Of a stretch of DNA of 64,000 nucleotides, positions 12,191 through 23,345 are shown piece after piece. The notes under the pieces are model-generated. The model saw nothing but the letters and a program-made list of their open reading frames with translations, was not told the DNA's origin and did no database searches. Source of the DNA: Epiperipatus broadwayi (lineage: Eukaryota > Onychophora > Udeonychophora > Euonychophora > Peripatidae); assembly GCA_028023455.1 (NCBI GenBank), contig JAQFVV010012394.1, positions 28,537,010 to 28,601,009 of the forward strand. Direction: 5' to 3'. The position numbers and the translations under genes are program-made. Numbering within the stretch: position 1 is the stretch's first letter; the number at the start of each line of letters is the position of its first letter.

Positions 12191-12292
12191 CAGTTTGGTG
12201 CATTTAGTAGAGTGTTCAATTTAGGAACGGGAGATTCCAGGATTAATTCTGGCACTCAAATATCTGACGAACTCCCAAACAATAAAGCTGGT
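12191..12292 (+). mobile_element. tRNA-like SINE copy (family B)
   Basis: CAGTTTGGTGCATTTAGTAG and AGTGTTCAATTTAGGAACGG form a tRNA-like 5' half. GATTCCAGGATTAATTCTGG holds a degenerate B box. The tail CTGACGAACTCCCAAACAAT then AAAGC matches the other family members. It lies in the intron about 180 bp after the IQGAP donor. Confidence 0.6.
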
Positions 12293-12544
12293 ATTTTTTT
12301 GTTATTCTAACTTTTGCACTTGATTCGAGAGAGGCTATTAGGATTTAGTGCTTAAAAATATCTATTGATAGAGCAGTTTTTTTTAGTTAGTTAACACGCA
12401 AAAGTCCACAAATTTTATGTTAGTTTGATAAAGAATATATCATTCTGGAAAAAAAATGTTTCATATAAATCACACTGGAGTTAATGGTTTATAATAGTAA
12501 AGAATTATAATTTGATATTTACTTAATTCTTTGCAATTCAATTT

Positions 12545-13040
12545 TTTATCATCTTCATTATTTTGAATCATTACCATTCCACTGCAGGATGAGATCTCTC
12601 CGAGTTTAATTCAGTGTCTTCAATCCATAACCTTAATCTGCACATCACGCCAACAAAGTTTTTTTTCTTTCGGCTATTCATCTCAGATGTAATCTCTTGC
12701 TAGGTTTTTATTTTTTGGAATCCAGTTTAAGACTTCAATTGTACCATCTATGGTCATCCCTTCTAGCAATATGTTCAGTTCCATTTCTTGTAATTTTACA
12801 GTGATGTTAATGATACCTGTCTTCTCCCTCAAATATTTTGAATTCAATTTCTTCTTATTTCCAACATGCATATCTTTATATTTTATTGTGTGGGTTTAGA
12901 TTTCTGCAATGCTCTTCATTTAAGTGTCCAAATATCATATCCATAGAAATTAATGAAACTCATATATTAAAAATCTTTTTCAAATTCATAAGCTTATTTT
13001 TTTTAACATTAACTTATTTCTATCAAATAGTTTTTTATAC
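12545..13040 (-). mobile_element. RTE LINE 3' fragment, strongly diverged
   Basis: The minus strand contains IEVLNWIPKNK and VGNKKKLNSKYLREKTGI, matching the C-terminal segment of the RTE copy at 28.4 kb (EVLNWIPRDCKR, VWVREQTGVTDLIEK). The 3' end shows CCATTCCACTGCAGGATGAG on the + strand, as in the other copies. Frameshifts and stops throughout. Confidence 0.75.
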
Positions 13041-14060
13041 AATGTCAGGATTTTTTATATGATGAATGTAAAAAGGCTTTCTTATGAAAAAATATCCTTT
13101 ATCTCTAAATTGTTAGATATTACCAAAATGCTTTGAGAAATTGGAAGGGAATTAATAATATTGACAAAAAATTTGATATTGAAGAGATAAAAAGAAAATA
13201 ATAATTAAAAAGAATATATGTTTTATCTAGATGATGTTATAATGTTCGTGTATTACTAAGCTGCATATAAAATTTCTTAGAAAATAATTTAATTTTTGAA
13301 TTATTTTTTTTTTGCAGTTGTCTTTATTGCCAAAATTGTTAATTACTTCTGATCAAGACAAAATGAAAAATTGGCCAATCAACGATTTCTTACTTTGGAT
13401 TCTTAAGCCATTGTAAATTATCAAACTACAGAAATGTTCTGTTATTTGTTAGTTAATGAAGCACCCACTGCATGGATCATGTGAAATTTCTAATTCTTTC
13501 CAAATAACATTGATTAATTTGTTATTCTTAAGTCGTGCTCCCATTATCTGAATTATTGTCTAAGCTTAGTTAATCAGTTATGGAGATTGGCCATCAGAAA
13601 ATGCTACATATTATTTAGTAATGTACTATTTCTGTTAGATATCTCTACTATTACTTACTATTATATAATTCTGGTCATTTGTTTCTGCACTTAAAAAAAT
13701 TACTTTGCTCTTCTTAAGGTTTCAATATCTTTGGCATGTAGTAGCTTTTGTTATCATATTTTACCTACCTGATTATGTTTGAACTCCACTTGTTACTATT
13801 GTTTGAGCAAAAGGTTGAGTTGGTATTATGAAATTATCTTTTTGTTTTCAATAAAAAAAAACAAAAAATTTTTCAGTATTTTTTCTATTGGTAATTTATT
13901 ATTTTTACTTATTATTTTTGTATTTCCATTGTATTTTCTTAATTCCATATTAGCTGTACCCTTGGTTTTGCTCACATTAATAGAATGATGTTATGATTAA
14001 AAGTGTAAGAGAATGATGATTAAAATATATTTATGTAAATAATTTACGAGTTATGAAATA

Positions 14061-14192
14061 GGAGTCTTGAACATATACATCCGTAGCTTTGCTCGCATTA
14101 ATAGAATAAAAGAGTATAATGCCATAGGAGTCTTGAACATATACATCCGTAGCTTTGCTCGCATTAATAGAATAAAAGAGTATAATGTCATA
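14061..14192 (+). repeat. 66-bp tandem duplication, nearly identical copies
   Basis: GGAGTCTTGAACATATACAT begins at 14061 and 14127. The two copies differ at only a few bases, and a decayed third partial copy (TTTTGCTCACATTAATAGAA) lies upstream at about 13964. Near identity suggests a recent duplication. Confidence 0.9.
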
Positions 14193-14194
14193 TA

Positions 14195-15640
14195 TAGCTG
14201 TTCACTGGATATTTAAATATTATTTATGTGAGATAACAATATATGGGCTGTCAACAGCAATATTATAAAAATTATAAGCTTTTACAGTTAGCTATACTGA
14301 TGGAAATAAATTTAAAATAATCCAATATCATCTTTCCAATAAATATAGAGGATGAAAGGAAAAATTAAAATAACACATTTTATTTTTGTTTTGAGTTTAA
14401 TATATATTTTAAATTGTAGCCAAACTATAGATATCCATTACAAATAAAAATATATATTTGTGAAAATAGTTTTAATAGTTCATATACTTAAATTTATTTA
14501 TTTTTAATTTTGGAGACAGTGTTAACTTCCTTTGGTATTTACATGTTATTCCTGCACTGATGAAAGTCACCAGCAGCAAACAAATGTGTATATAAAGATC
14601 GAATTAAAGACATTTACGATCTTCTAATGAAGTAAGTGAATATTAGATATTTCGATGTGGTGAAAATAATTAGTCAAAATTTCCATTTTGTTTTTCATTT
14701 TACATTTAAAAAACACTGCGTGTTTATTTCATTTCCACTAAAGAAAGTTTTCGGTAGCCATTTTTTAAAATAAATCTTTCTAATTTTACTTGGTGGAAGA
14801 TAATTTTTCACAAAAACATAAGTGCATGTTTGTAGATGTTTTCATTTCCATTAAATAAAGTGATAAGACATCATTTTTCCAAATAAATCTTTAATTAATT
14901 GATTAAATTTGTCAGTAAGTCCCACGTAGATGTTACTTTTCTGGATCAATAGATTAGAAATCTATTGTCAAACTAATATGTATGTGACATGTCAATGCAG
15001 GATTAATACTTAAGTTCTGTTTTTTTTCTCTTTAGAATAATAATATTCTTTAATTTATTATGAAATATTAAAAAGTATGCCAAATAATTTCTAAAACAGT
15101 TAATGATATGGTCCTTATAGTAAATATATTTAAGCTTATAAAACTTTGTAATCAGTGCAAAGCATTATAGGGTGTAGCATTTTAATATATTTTATTAACA
15201 ATTTGATAGAAGGCATTGGTAGCTTTTCATTGCTATAAGACTGGTGAGACACCTATTAGCAAAATAGGTAAGTTAACATAAAGATTTAGTATAGTCATTC
15301 CCATATATCTATGGACTTTCCTTTTACAGTTTCAATAACACATGAATTGAAAAAGTATTAAATAATAAGTTTAGAAATTGTTCATAGATTTGAATTTGTA
15401 AGTTTCACATTTTAATTTTTCCATTGAGTGCTACCCATGTTAGTGCTGTGTCATTGATTGTCAGCCATTTCTTTATCTTATGCACTTAGACATGTTATTT
15501 ATTTTTCTTTCTTTATGTTTATGGCATCATTCAATTTTTATATTAATTAGTTTTATTGATGTTTAAATTTGAATATTTTTAAAGTTAAATTCTAGATTTG
15601 CATATATATGTTAAACATGTGTGACATAGATCTTAGTCTT
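14195..15640. other. No gene seen
   Basis: AT-rich intron sequence with no recognisable feature. Confidence 0.6.
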
Positions 15641-15654
15641 GAACACTTAACAGA

Positions 15655-16045
15655 ATAGTAATGCAAGGATTTGAGACCATTGAATGAAGTATGATGAGAT
15701 ATATGTTAGGAATAACAAGGAAGATCAAAAACATAATAGGTGGGTGAGAGAACAAATAGGTACAACTGTTATTAGTGAAAGTATTAAGAGTCTGAAATGG
15801 AGCTGGACTGGATATATTGCTAGAAGAGATGGTTATAAGTGGACAGGAGAGGTTTTAAATGGGATTCCAAAATATTGTAAAAGACCTAGAAAGATACCAC
15901 AGATGAGATGGATCAATGAAATAAGAAACTGCTGGAGTATTGTGGAGAAGCTAGCGACTGAAGTAATTGGATTAAATTTGAAGCGACCTTCATACTGCAA
16001 TGGGTTGATAATAGTTGAAAATGGTGATGTGTTGCATATTATATA
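15655..16045 (+). mobile_element. RTE LINE C-terminal fragment (sense to the gene)
   Basis: The 120-codon open frame at 15684-16046 contains NRWVREQIGTTVISESIKSL, KWSWTGYIARRDGYKW, EVLNGIPKYCKRPRKIPQM and RWINEIRNC. These align with the C-terminus of the RTE element at 28.4 kb (VWVREQTGV, LKWSWAGHIARRD, CKRPRKRPHVRWMDEIRKC). It is the only RTE copy here on the + strand apart from the inverted piece at 48.8 kb. It is truncated at the 5' end. The long frame is a residue of the LINE ORF, not a host exon. Confidence 0.85.
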
Positions 16046-16315
16046 GGATTCGCTATTACATTCTTAAGTATCTATAGGAAGACTGCATGTTATAGGGAAT
16101 TAGTGTTAATGTTTTTTAAATTATTCTCAAGAATATTAAACATTTAAATATTTTCACGTTAATATTTTTCTTGTATCAGTTTATGTATTTACTTATTTAT
16201 TTTTTTGTTGTTGGTGTGGTAGTGTAATTTTAACTACACCATTCTAACACAATGTAGGATCTCATTTCTATCTGCTTTTAACGTCTTGTGGAAGGGTGTA
16301 ATCATAAACATAAAA

Positions 16316-16380
16316 AGATGACTGATCCAAAGATGCACCTTTCATGGTGAACCAGCATTCATCATTTGACCCAGATGATG
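16316..16380 (-). ncRNA. Hammerhead-like motif, inverted unit, core mutated
   Basis: On the minus strand ATGATGA replaces CTGATGA. ATGCTGGTTCACCAT and GAAA follow, then GGTGCATC and TTTGG. The loss of the core cytosine and a stem II mismatch suggest it is dead, but homology to the + strand units is clear. Confidence 0.5.
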
Positions 16381-16551
16381 GAAATACAGTGGATAATCAT
16401 TAGTTTAATGAATGACTAATAAAATTAATATACTTCCATCAAGTGGTTTGTTTCAAAGTTGTGAGGGCAATAAGTTTGACAGTTATCATTTAAACTGTAT
16501 AATTGGCTATCTATATATATATACTGAACAATAATAAAAATATGTGTAAGA

Positions 16552-16617
16552 GATTGTTATCTGGACCATCTGATGAGTGCTGGTTCAGCATGAAATATGC
16601 GTTTTGGGGATCATACA
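16552..16617 (+). ncRNA. Hammerhead ribozyme-like motif (tandem unit 1)
   Basis: Core CTGATGA (16570-16576) is followed by GTGCTGGTTCAGCAT, which folds as stem II (TGCU/AGCA, loop GGUUC, G-U closing pair), then GAAA (16592-16595). Helix III would be the short TATGCGT, with predicted cleavage after GTT at 16603. The next bases TTGG pair with CCAT/CCAA upstream of the core as helix I. An internal loop and outer pairs (TTATC near 16557, GGAT near 16608) are possible. All invariant core bases are present; the GUU site is less favourable than GUC or AUC. Type I topology with a minimal helix III is typical of animal retroelement ribozymes. Activity is inferred. Confidence 0.7.
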
Positions 16618-16907
16618 TCTTTTTTCACATCTTTTATATGTGTCTGATTACACCCTCCACTAGGTGTTGAAGGTGGATAGAAACCTATTCTTACCTTGTG
16701 TGAGAGTGATGTAATTAAAATTATACTGTAGAAATATTATTCATTAAGTGGATAATCTCTAGTCTATATGACTAATAAAAATTAGTAACATTTCCATCAA
16801 GTGGTTTGTGTTAAAGTTGTGAGGGCACTAAGTTTGACACTTATTCAATTAAATCGTAGTAATTGGATATCTACATATACTGAAGAATGATAAAGGTATA
16901 TGTAGGA

Positions 16908-16973
16908 GATTGTGATCTGGGCCAGCTGATGAGGACTGGTTTAGCATGAAATATGCATCTTGGGGATAGACAT
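16908..16973 (+). ncRNA. Hammerhead ribozyme-like motif (tandem unit 2)
   Basis: CTGATGA (16926-16932) and GAAA (16948-16951) are intact. Helix I is CCAG/TTGG, with predicted cleavage after ATC at 16959. Stem II (GGACTGGTTTAGCAT) has lost two pairs relative to the first unit, so this copy is probably weaker or inactive. Confidence 0.55.
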
Positions 16974-17154
16974 TTTTAACGTTCTTTTTGGTATTATTAC
17001 ATCCCTCCACAAGGTGTTAAAAGCGGATAGAAACCAGTCCCTATCTTGTGTAAGAGTGATGTAGTTAAAATTTTACTACAGAAATATTATTCATTAAATG
17101 GATATTGTCTACTCTAATGAATGACTAATAAAAAATTTATTAATATATATCAAC

Positions 17155-18890
17155 AGATTATTTTATTTAAAGTTAGCATAACTTATAGGTTCAATTAAAA
17201 CAGGACAGTAAAAAGTAAAGTAATCGAATGGTTTTATCGTTTGGAAGTACGTAAGTAATTTGAGCGCTGACTGAATACGATCCCTGTATCTTAATCTCCA
17301 GATTCTGACATTCATAATATCGCTGCACCAATCCACCCACGCAGTAGTATAGTATTCTCGTTTTGAGTTAAGTTGTCATTGCAGAGAATCATCAGAATTC
17401 TGTGATTATTTTTTTTTCTTAATGTATCATTTAATAAGTATCATATATATAACGGATCATTTAATGGGTATCATTATATATATTTTAAAAATTAATTTTT
17501 TTTCAAAACATTTTTTTTATTGATAATTAGAGAAACATTTTTTAAAAATTTTATTACTGATTTTGAAAAACGGATAATTTAAAATAAATATTCGCAATCC
17601 ATTTGTTTATCTAGATGACAGGGGATAATTTATAATCTTAAACGCTGCAATTTATTTTAATAAGTTTGAAAATTACTTCGCAAATCCACTTATTTCTTGA
17701 AACAATTAAAGAAAATAATTTATGGTAAAACTAATGTAATGTGAATCAAATTATTAGAAATGTAAGTTTGTATTTAAGTTTAGATCATTGCTTCTTTTAT
17801 ATATTGATACTTAATTGCCGGTTTCGATTTTTTTTAAAAAACAAACTGTATAAATTAAAACTTTTAATTTCAGTAGCAAACTTTTTTTTCTGAAAGCCTT
17901 CAATATTTAGTCAGTAGCTAGCAGTTCTCTTTGCCCTAAGGTTGAATAATGAATGGACACTTGAAAGGGTATTTCTATATTATCTCCACTCCCAACAGAT
18001 CTCTGACCCTAGCCTTCTTCAGGGAAGATTAGGATTCAAAGCTGTAATATACATGTATCTAACAAACAATTTTTTACCCCTTCATGCTATTCCAGCAAAA
18101 AGCATGGACATAAAAAAAACCTCAGATTTTGAACCCAAGCTAATTCATTTGTATGACACCAAGTCATTTGCTATATATTTAGGAGATTTCAGTTTTATGG
18201 CAAATGTAGGCTCTTTTGATGTAATATTTTCAATATTTAGTTCTTTTTTCAGCAATAAATAATTCAGTTTATTAGAATGCCTTTGAGATAATCTTTGCAT
18301 CTCTTAAGAAAAATATATAAATTCAACTAATTTTTTTTTCTCAAGTAAATATTTCACTTTTTTTTTTTTTTATATCCTGTTCATTCTAGAGAAAGTTTCG
18401 TTTTTGCAATAGTAATTTAATATCAGCATGCCTTGCAAAATCATAATAATTGATCTGGACCTAATTACACTATTTTTTTAAATAGCAATATTTTATATAA
18501 GTTAAAAAATTATAGGAAATATACTTGTTTATTATTGAAATCGAAACAAAAATAATTCTGTAGCACTTTATATATACATTTTTCTTCAGCCAATTATAAA
18601 TTACGATTGTGTGATTCTTTTGTCTAGGAAAGGCTTCTATAAATAATTAAAACCCGAATCTAATTACATTATTCTTATAAAATAATAAATATTATAGAAA
18701 TATTTTGCACAAGAAATTAATAATAAGTTTAAAAAATGCAGAAAATGTATTATTTTTATTATTTAAATCGAAGCAATTAAAGAAAGTAACCAAAAGCATG
18801 GTTATGTGAAAGAATGACAACCTACCAATTGCTAACAAAGAGGAGCTTTGAGGTTGGTTCGGGTTGCTAAAATTGAAACTACTGCCATCT
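17155..18890. other. No gene seen
   Basis: AT-rich. The 106-codon frame at 17942-18262 has no recognisable domain and no plausible splice context; I treat it as chance. Confidence 0.5.
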
Positions 18891-18906
18891 CTGAACTGTT
18901 TTTATT

Positions 18907-19014
18907 TTATTTTATTTTCATGTGTCATAGCATCGGCCAGGATGCGAACCCGCTAACCCGGGACAACTGCTTGTAAGGCAGCTGTGCTGACTTCTCGACC
19001 ACCAACGCTTGACT
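18907..19014 (-). mobile_element. tRNA-derived SINE (family A) with 14-bp target duplication
   Basis: On the minus strand, a box A (TGGTCGAGAAG) and box B (GGTTCGCATCC) bracket an anticodon-like hairpin CTGCCTTACAAGCAG. The element ends with GCTATGACACATG and an AAAAT-rich tail. The 14-bp repeat GAACTGTTTTTATT lies immediately on both sides (18893-18906 and 19015-19028), the signature of LINE-mediated insertion. Two other copies are at 20.2 and 35.0 kb. Confidence 0.88.
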
Positions 19015-19257
19015 GAACTGTTTTTATTACTTCATCTTCAATATTCTTTAGAATGAGTACAAAATGATCATTGTAACATTAATGATAGCTTCAAGAATAC
19101 CATTTAAAACTTCCTCCGAATGATAGGCAGTGAACTATAACGAAGTGAGATCGGGATAATCAAAAAATTTGTTAATGCATTTATGTGAATATTTATTTAT
19201 TTTAATAATTATGTAGCAGTAATTTATACATTTTATGGAATAAACTTCAGGAATATG

Positions 19258-19372
19258 GGTTTATTGCTTGGGAGTTCATATGAAGTTTGAGCCGCAGACC
19301 TGTGAATGACAGAATCAGTTCTGGGATTTCCCAATCCCAAATTGGATGCTCTACAATCTGCACCAAACTGCA
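19258..19372 (-). mobile_element. tRNA-like SINE copy (family B)
   Basis: The minus strand reads CAGTTTGGTGCAGATTGTAG, AGC, CATCCAATTTGGGATTGGGA, then CCCAGAACTGATTCTG, and ends CTTCATATGAACTCCCAAGC, AATAAA. The stem TCCAA/TTGGG with loop TTTGGGA looks like an anticodon arm, with an anticodon resembling TGG. Confidence 0.65.
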
Positions 19373-20192
19373 CAGGATGTTCAAACTTTAATTTTTATAA
19401 ACTAAAAATATATTCAAGATTAAGAAAAGAGAATGAAATTGAATTTTTTTTTTTTTGGTCAGTTTATTAATTAAATGAATCATTAACCAAAAATGGAATG
19501 AAAATTAAATATGCTTGATTTCAGGCAAACCCAAATTGTTATTTGGGAAAGCAGTAAGCATATAAGAGATGGAAAAACATTTCTTTTCACTGTTTTTTAT
19601 TTCCAGTTGAAATATAATTAGTTGAAGGTGAAAGATATTTGTTAGTCAGGAGTGCTTGGAAGCATCAAATATATAACTTTCCTAAAGCTAGAAAAATTCT
19701 CTGCAGGGGATAAAGATGTTAATAGAAAATTTCTCTGTGAAAGAAAGCTAATTTAGCATGGAAGAACTGTAAGTTATTATTATCATTTAGTAGAAATTAT
19801 AAAATACTTTTCTAATTGCCAAGCTTAATTGAGTTTTGTTTCTACTTTAAAATATACTCATTGATAGTGTATTTATAGCCTATATCTTTTTACTTATCTA
19901 CTGTCAGCCCTGTGAGATAAAATGTGTCCCTAATTTGATAGCATATCTATGAACCCAAATCTGGGGAAAACTGAAATGAATAAACGGATTAATATAAAAA
20001 GGTTGTTGTGAAAAGGATTAAGTTCTAAAGAGTAAAATTTATTAAAGCTGTGGATATGAAAAAATAACACTTGGAAGAAGAAACCTTCAAAATTGTAGGA
20101 CTGACTTTACAAAAAAAGATTATTTTGAACGTTGTCAAAATGTCAAAAGAATGTTGCTCAAAATTAGAAATAATGGATATAAAAAAAGACGA

Positions 20193-20310
20193 TCAAGCAT
20201 TGATAGCCTAGAGGTCAGCGCAGCTGCCTTGCAAGCCGTTCAAGCAAGTAATTGCTTACAGACAGTTGTCGCGGGTTCACTTCTCAGCCGATGTTTTGAC
20301 ATATGAAAAA
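20193..20310 (+). mobile_element. tRNA-derived SINE (family A)
   Basis: Box A TAGCCTAGAGG (20204), an anticodon-like GCTGCCTTGCAAGC, and box B GGTTCACTTCTC (about 20274) are in order. The copy ends CCGATGTTTTGACATATG and a poly-A tail. AAAAAAAGACG occurs before (20183-20191) and after the A-tail, a probable target-site duplication. Confidence 0.8.
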
Positions 20311-20372
20311 AAAAAAAAGACGCCAAAATGGAATGAAATTACTAGTAAGATATTGATTTAAATTATATTTTA

Positions 20373-21657
20373 GGTTGTCGTAGAATAGTTACTATATCCC
20401 ACTCGATGGTATAGTTATCACGCTAAAACTATAAAATATGATCATTCACGGGCCGTTAATTACAATCATTTTGATGTGTTTTTTGTAATGCGAAATAAAA
20501 ACAAAAGAAAATTGTCTTTTTTAAATATTACTTAATTTTAAATATTATTTTTTATTAACGTATACAAATTAAATGATAATAATAAATGTAAAATAAAATA
20601 AACAAATTACAATTTGATTCGTCTTTTTTAGTTTTCTTTTTATTAGAAAAATCAATTTTCTATCGGAGATTTTTTTACTGGGGTTACTACTTTTTTTTTT
20701 TTTATTGTTTACCGCTAGTTTTTATTTCAAATAGAATGATAACTAAAAGTAAAACTTGTCACGCTTACGTTTAGGGTTAGGATTAGGGTTAGCTTTAGGG
20801 TTAGGATTAGGGTTAGTTTTAGGGTTGGTTTAGGGTTAGCTTTAGGGTTAGTTTTAGAGTTAGTTTAGGGTTAGCTTTAGGGTTAGTTTTAGGGTTAGGT
20901 TTATGGTTAAAATAAAAAATATCAAAATCATATTTTTGTAAATATTTTTTTTTACTAACATCTATAAAATAAATGATAACAATAAACGTAAACTATATTC
21001 AACAAAGAATAACAGTAGTCGGAGAAAAGAAAGAAACTAAAACTTTTTTAAACAACAAATATATATATAATGTTTATAATATATGCTTTTTATGACATTT
21101 AAAAAAACAGTGTACAATTGTACTTTTCTTACTGGATATTTTTGTGTTAACGTTCTTTTTTATTTCAAAAATATACACACGGTACAATCTTAAAATGTCT
21201 CGTGGAATGTTACGAACAGTACGTTACTTGACTCGTTATCTAATTCCAAATAACTTTATACATATATCTCATCAACATTTACTACTTAAAACTTCAATAC
21301 ACTACGGTGTAAAAAGTCTGTTAATTATTACTTTACAAAATCTGAACATTTCAATACTTTAAAATAAAAAAAAATCCAATGAAAACAACATTTCCATCCA
21401 ATTAAAAAAAACACACCCTCTCCCCAAGCCGTACATCATTTTATAAACTGTGCGAATTTGGAAAATGTATTTGCTGCGTAAAACATACATGCTGTACTGC
21501 GACGCGACATAGCGGCCTGCAATCTGTAGCACAACAAAAAAGTTGTATTATAGAAAATGCAGGTTCGAAGGTGTCGGCTGCGGAAACGGCATTTTTATGT
21601 GTTTTAGCGCGAAAACAGTGCCATCCAGTGGGATATAGCTGCTCATCGATGACAACC
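20373..21657. mobile_element. Non-autonomous inverted-repeat transposon with exact 8-bp target duplication
   Basis: The left end GGTTGTCGTAGAATAGTTAC, TATATCCCACTCGATGG, and ATCACGCTAAAAC is mirrored by the right end (minus strand GGTTGTCATCGATGAGCAGC, TATATCCCACTGGATGG, TTCGCGCTAAAAC). The TIR is about 57 bp with roughly 75% identity. ATATTTTA lies immediately outside both ends (20365-20372 and 21658-21665), an exact 8-bp duplication. The 1.29-kb interior has no transposase but contains a telomere-like TTAGGG tract. Eight-bp duplications occur in hAT, Merlin and P elements. The GG-initial terminus would fit Merlin better than hAT, but the family is not certain. Confidence 0.85.
20771..20909 (+). 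repeat. Interstitial telomere-like TTAGGG variant tract
   Basis: About 20 imperfect units of TTAGGG, TTAGGA, TTTAGGG and GCTTTAGGG run in one direction inside the 8-bp-TSD transposon. A short GGGTTAGCAATGATGG pair at 40.67 kb is unrelated. Confidence 0.9.
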
Positions 21658-21826
21658 ATATTTTATATCTTCAAAAATTATATTTAACTAGAATATTTCT
21701 TTATGCTAATATTTAATTACTACTAGAATAAATTAATTTGTAAACTTTTCATTATTATTGTTTCTTTCCTTTTGTAAGATTTTATAATAATTTTTGTTTC
21801 ATATATATAAATGAAAGGCATCTGTC

Positions 21827-21937
21827 ATTATTACTCAGGAGTTCATAAAAAGTTCATGCACCATATCTGCGATTGCCAGAATCCATCCTGAGACTTCTCA
21901 ATCCAAAGTTGAATGTTCTACCAACTACGCCAAACCA
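21827..21937 (-). mobile_element. tRNA-like SINE copy (family B)
   Basis: The minus strand reads GGTTTGGCGTAGTTGGTAGA (good box A), ACATTCAACTTTGGATTGAG (anticodon-like arm, loop CTTTGGA), then TCAGGATGGATTCTGG, and ends CTTTTTATGAACTCCTGAGT, AATAA. It is the best preserved family B copy in the window. Confidence 0.72.
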
Positions 21938-21939
21938 TT

Positions 21940-23150
21940 TTTATAGATATATAATTTTTTAAAATTAAATATTAAAGTATAAATGTTTATATTTTATAAA
22001 CTACTTGTATATAATTAGCAAATGATTTTGTGGAGTATATATAGAGATATTAAACCCGTCTAGACAAATATGAAAATAGGCAAAATATACAAGGATAATT
22101 AGTTATTTGTAGATATAGTTACCATATAAGGATGATTTAAGATATTTGTCTGGTAAGGCAACATGATTTTGTATATACTTCAAATTTCTTGTCATGATCA
22201 CAATTTAATTTTTTAAAATTAGATAGCATTATTATGTCTATTCTGATGATATGGAATACAATTTATTTGTTTATGTGAGGGTCATCGATGCATTTAAAAA
22301 AATTCATTGGACTTCCAAACTGTATTTGAATCATGGGTGATTTATTAGGGTAAAATAAATATTTAAGGAGCATGGTTGGTTCTGGCAGTGATTTAGTTAC
22401 TGACGAACATTGTGCTGGATGCATCAATGGGGGGGGGGTGTTAGAGAAGTTATAAAATTGGTGTCTAATAGGTAGATAGTGTCTTTCAACTTATGATATG
22501 TATAATAAAAACTATTATTTGTATCTGATCATTAGCATTGGGCTTGAATTGAGTTTGGCTTATATCTGCTACAAATTAAATCTTTTTTTTATCATACAAA
22601 TATATAATGTTATGAACAAAGAGCTTTGATAATTACTCAACAAGCTTTGTGATAAATGCTTAGCAAGAGAAAGCATTTAAAATATCTATCAGAAACCATA
22701 CCCAAACCCATGACCAATGATTTCATGCTTTGGCACTCCTCGGAGAGGCGCTAGGGTAGTTTCAGAAACTATATCTAAAAATACCAACCCAAAGCCAGTA
22801 TTTATCTAAGAGGTTTTTTTTTATATAATGTTGATTTCACATTTATATATAGTAGGTACATTCCTAAGACAAGATTTAAAAGTTATACATATTAAGACAT
22901 ATAAGAAAATCTCATAATGCATATTAAGACATTGACAAAAATAATTAAACAAAAAAAGCAGAAATTAATGTCAATAAATTCAGATAATGATAGAGGATAA
23001 AGCGGGAGGACATGGGGATTTATGATTTATGTATATAATACACTGTAATCAAATTTGTGTATATATGTGAATGTGGTTGCTTGATTACTCTCTCACTAAA
23101 AAAATAATTTTATTTATTTTATGATAAAAAAGATGCAATCATCATTATTT
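21940..23150. other. No gene seen
   Basis: AT-rich sequence; a G10 run lies near 22430. Confidence 0.55.
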
Positions 23151-23154
23151 TTAA

Positions 23155-23345
23155 TCACTATCAATCCACTACAGGATGAAGGCCTTTTCTCCACATCATT
23201 CCATCACACTTTCTTATTTCATCCATCCATTTCACATGTGATCTTTTTCTAAGCCTTGTATAATCTCTTGGAATCCCGTTTAAGTTTCAACTGCCCATGT
23301 ATTATCTATCATCTTTTCTAGAATATGTCACAGAATTTGGAAAAT
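23155..23345 (-). mobile_element. RTE LINE 3' end fragment
   Basis: The + strand reads CACTATCAATCCACTACAGG, ATGAAGGCC, then TTCTTATTTCATCCATCCAT and TCTTGGAATCCCGTTTAAG. This is the antisense of the RTE 3' end (compare 28.48-28.70 kb and 48.49-48.68 kb). Only about 190 bp remain. Confidence 0.8.

Larger units (their letters stand above)
16205..17150. repeat. Array of hammerhead-bearing 356-bp repeats
   Basis: A complete + strand unit and parts of its neighbours lie head to tail. The segment AATGAATGACTAATAAAAAT recurs at 16408, 16763 and 17117, AAGTTGTGAGGGCA recurs near 16456 and 16811, and the ribozyme cores sit at 16570 and 16926, a period of 356 bp. To the left (16205-16395) a partial unit is inverted. 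Each unit contains a ribozyme-like motif about 110-115 bp after the TTGTGAGGGCA block, then CTCCAC-AAGGTGTTRAARG-GGATAGAAACC, then a GTGATGTARTTAAAATT block. No protein is encoded. This matches the organisation of known ribozyme satellites and retrozymes. Confidence 0.85.

Noticed and set aside
15684-16046. 120-codon ORF as a host exon
   Set aside because: It aligns with the C-terminus of the RTE LINE at 28.4 kb.
17942-18262. 106-codon ORF, and a CTGAAGAAGG motif near 18030 on the minus strand
   Set aside because: No recognisable domain; the motif lacks a following hairpin plus GAAA, so it is not counted as a ribozyme.
18920-19010. Functional tRNA genes at the A/B-box sites (also 20.2, 35.0 and 54.6 kb)
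   Set aside because: Acceptor stems do not pair, and A-tails and target duplications mark SINEs.
20771-20909. A true telomere or chromosome end
   Set aside because: The tract is degenerate, short and enclosed in a transposon with target duplication, with the gene continuing on both sides.
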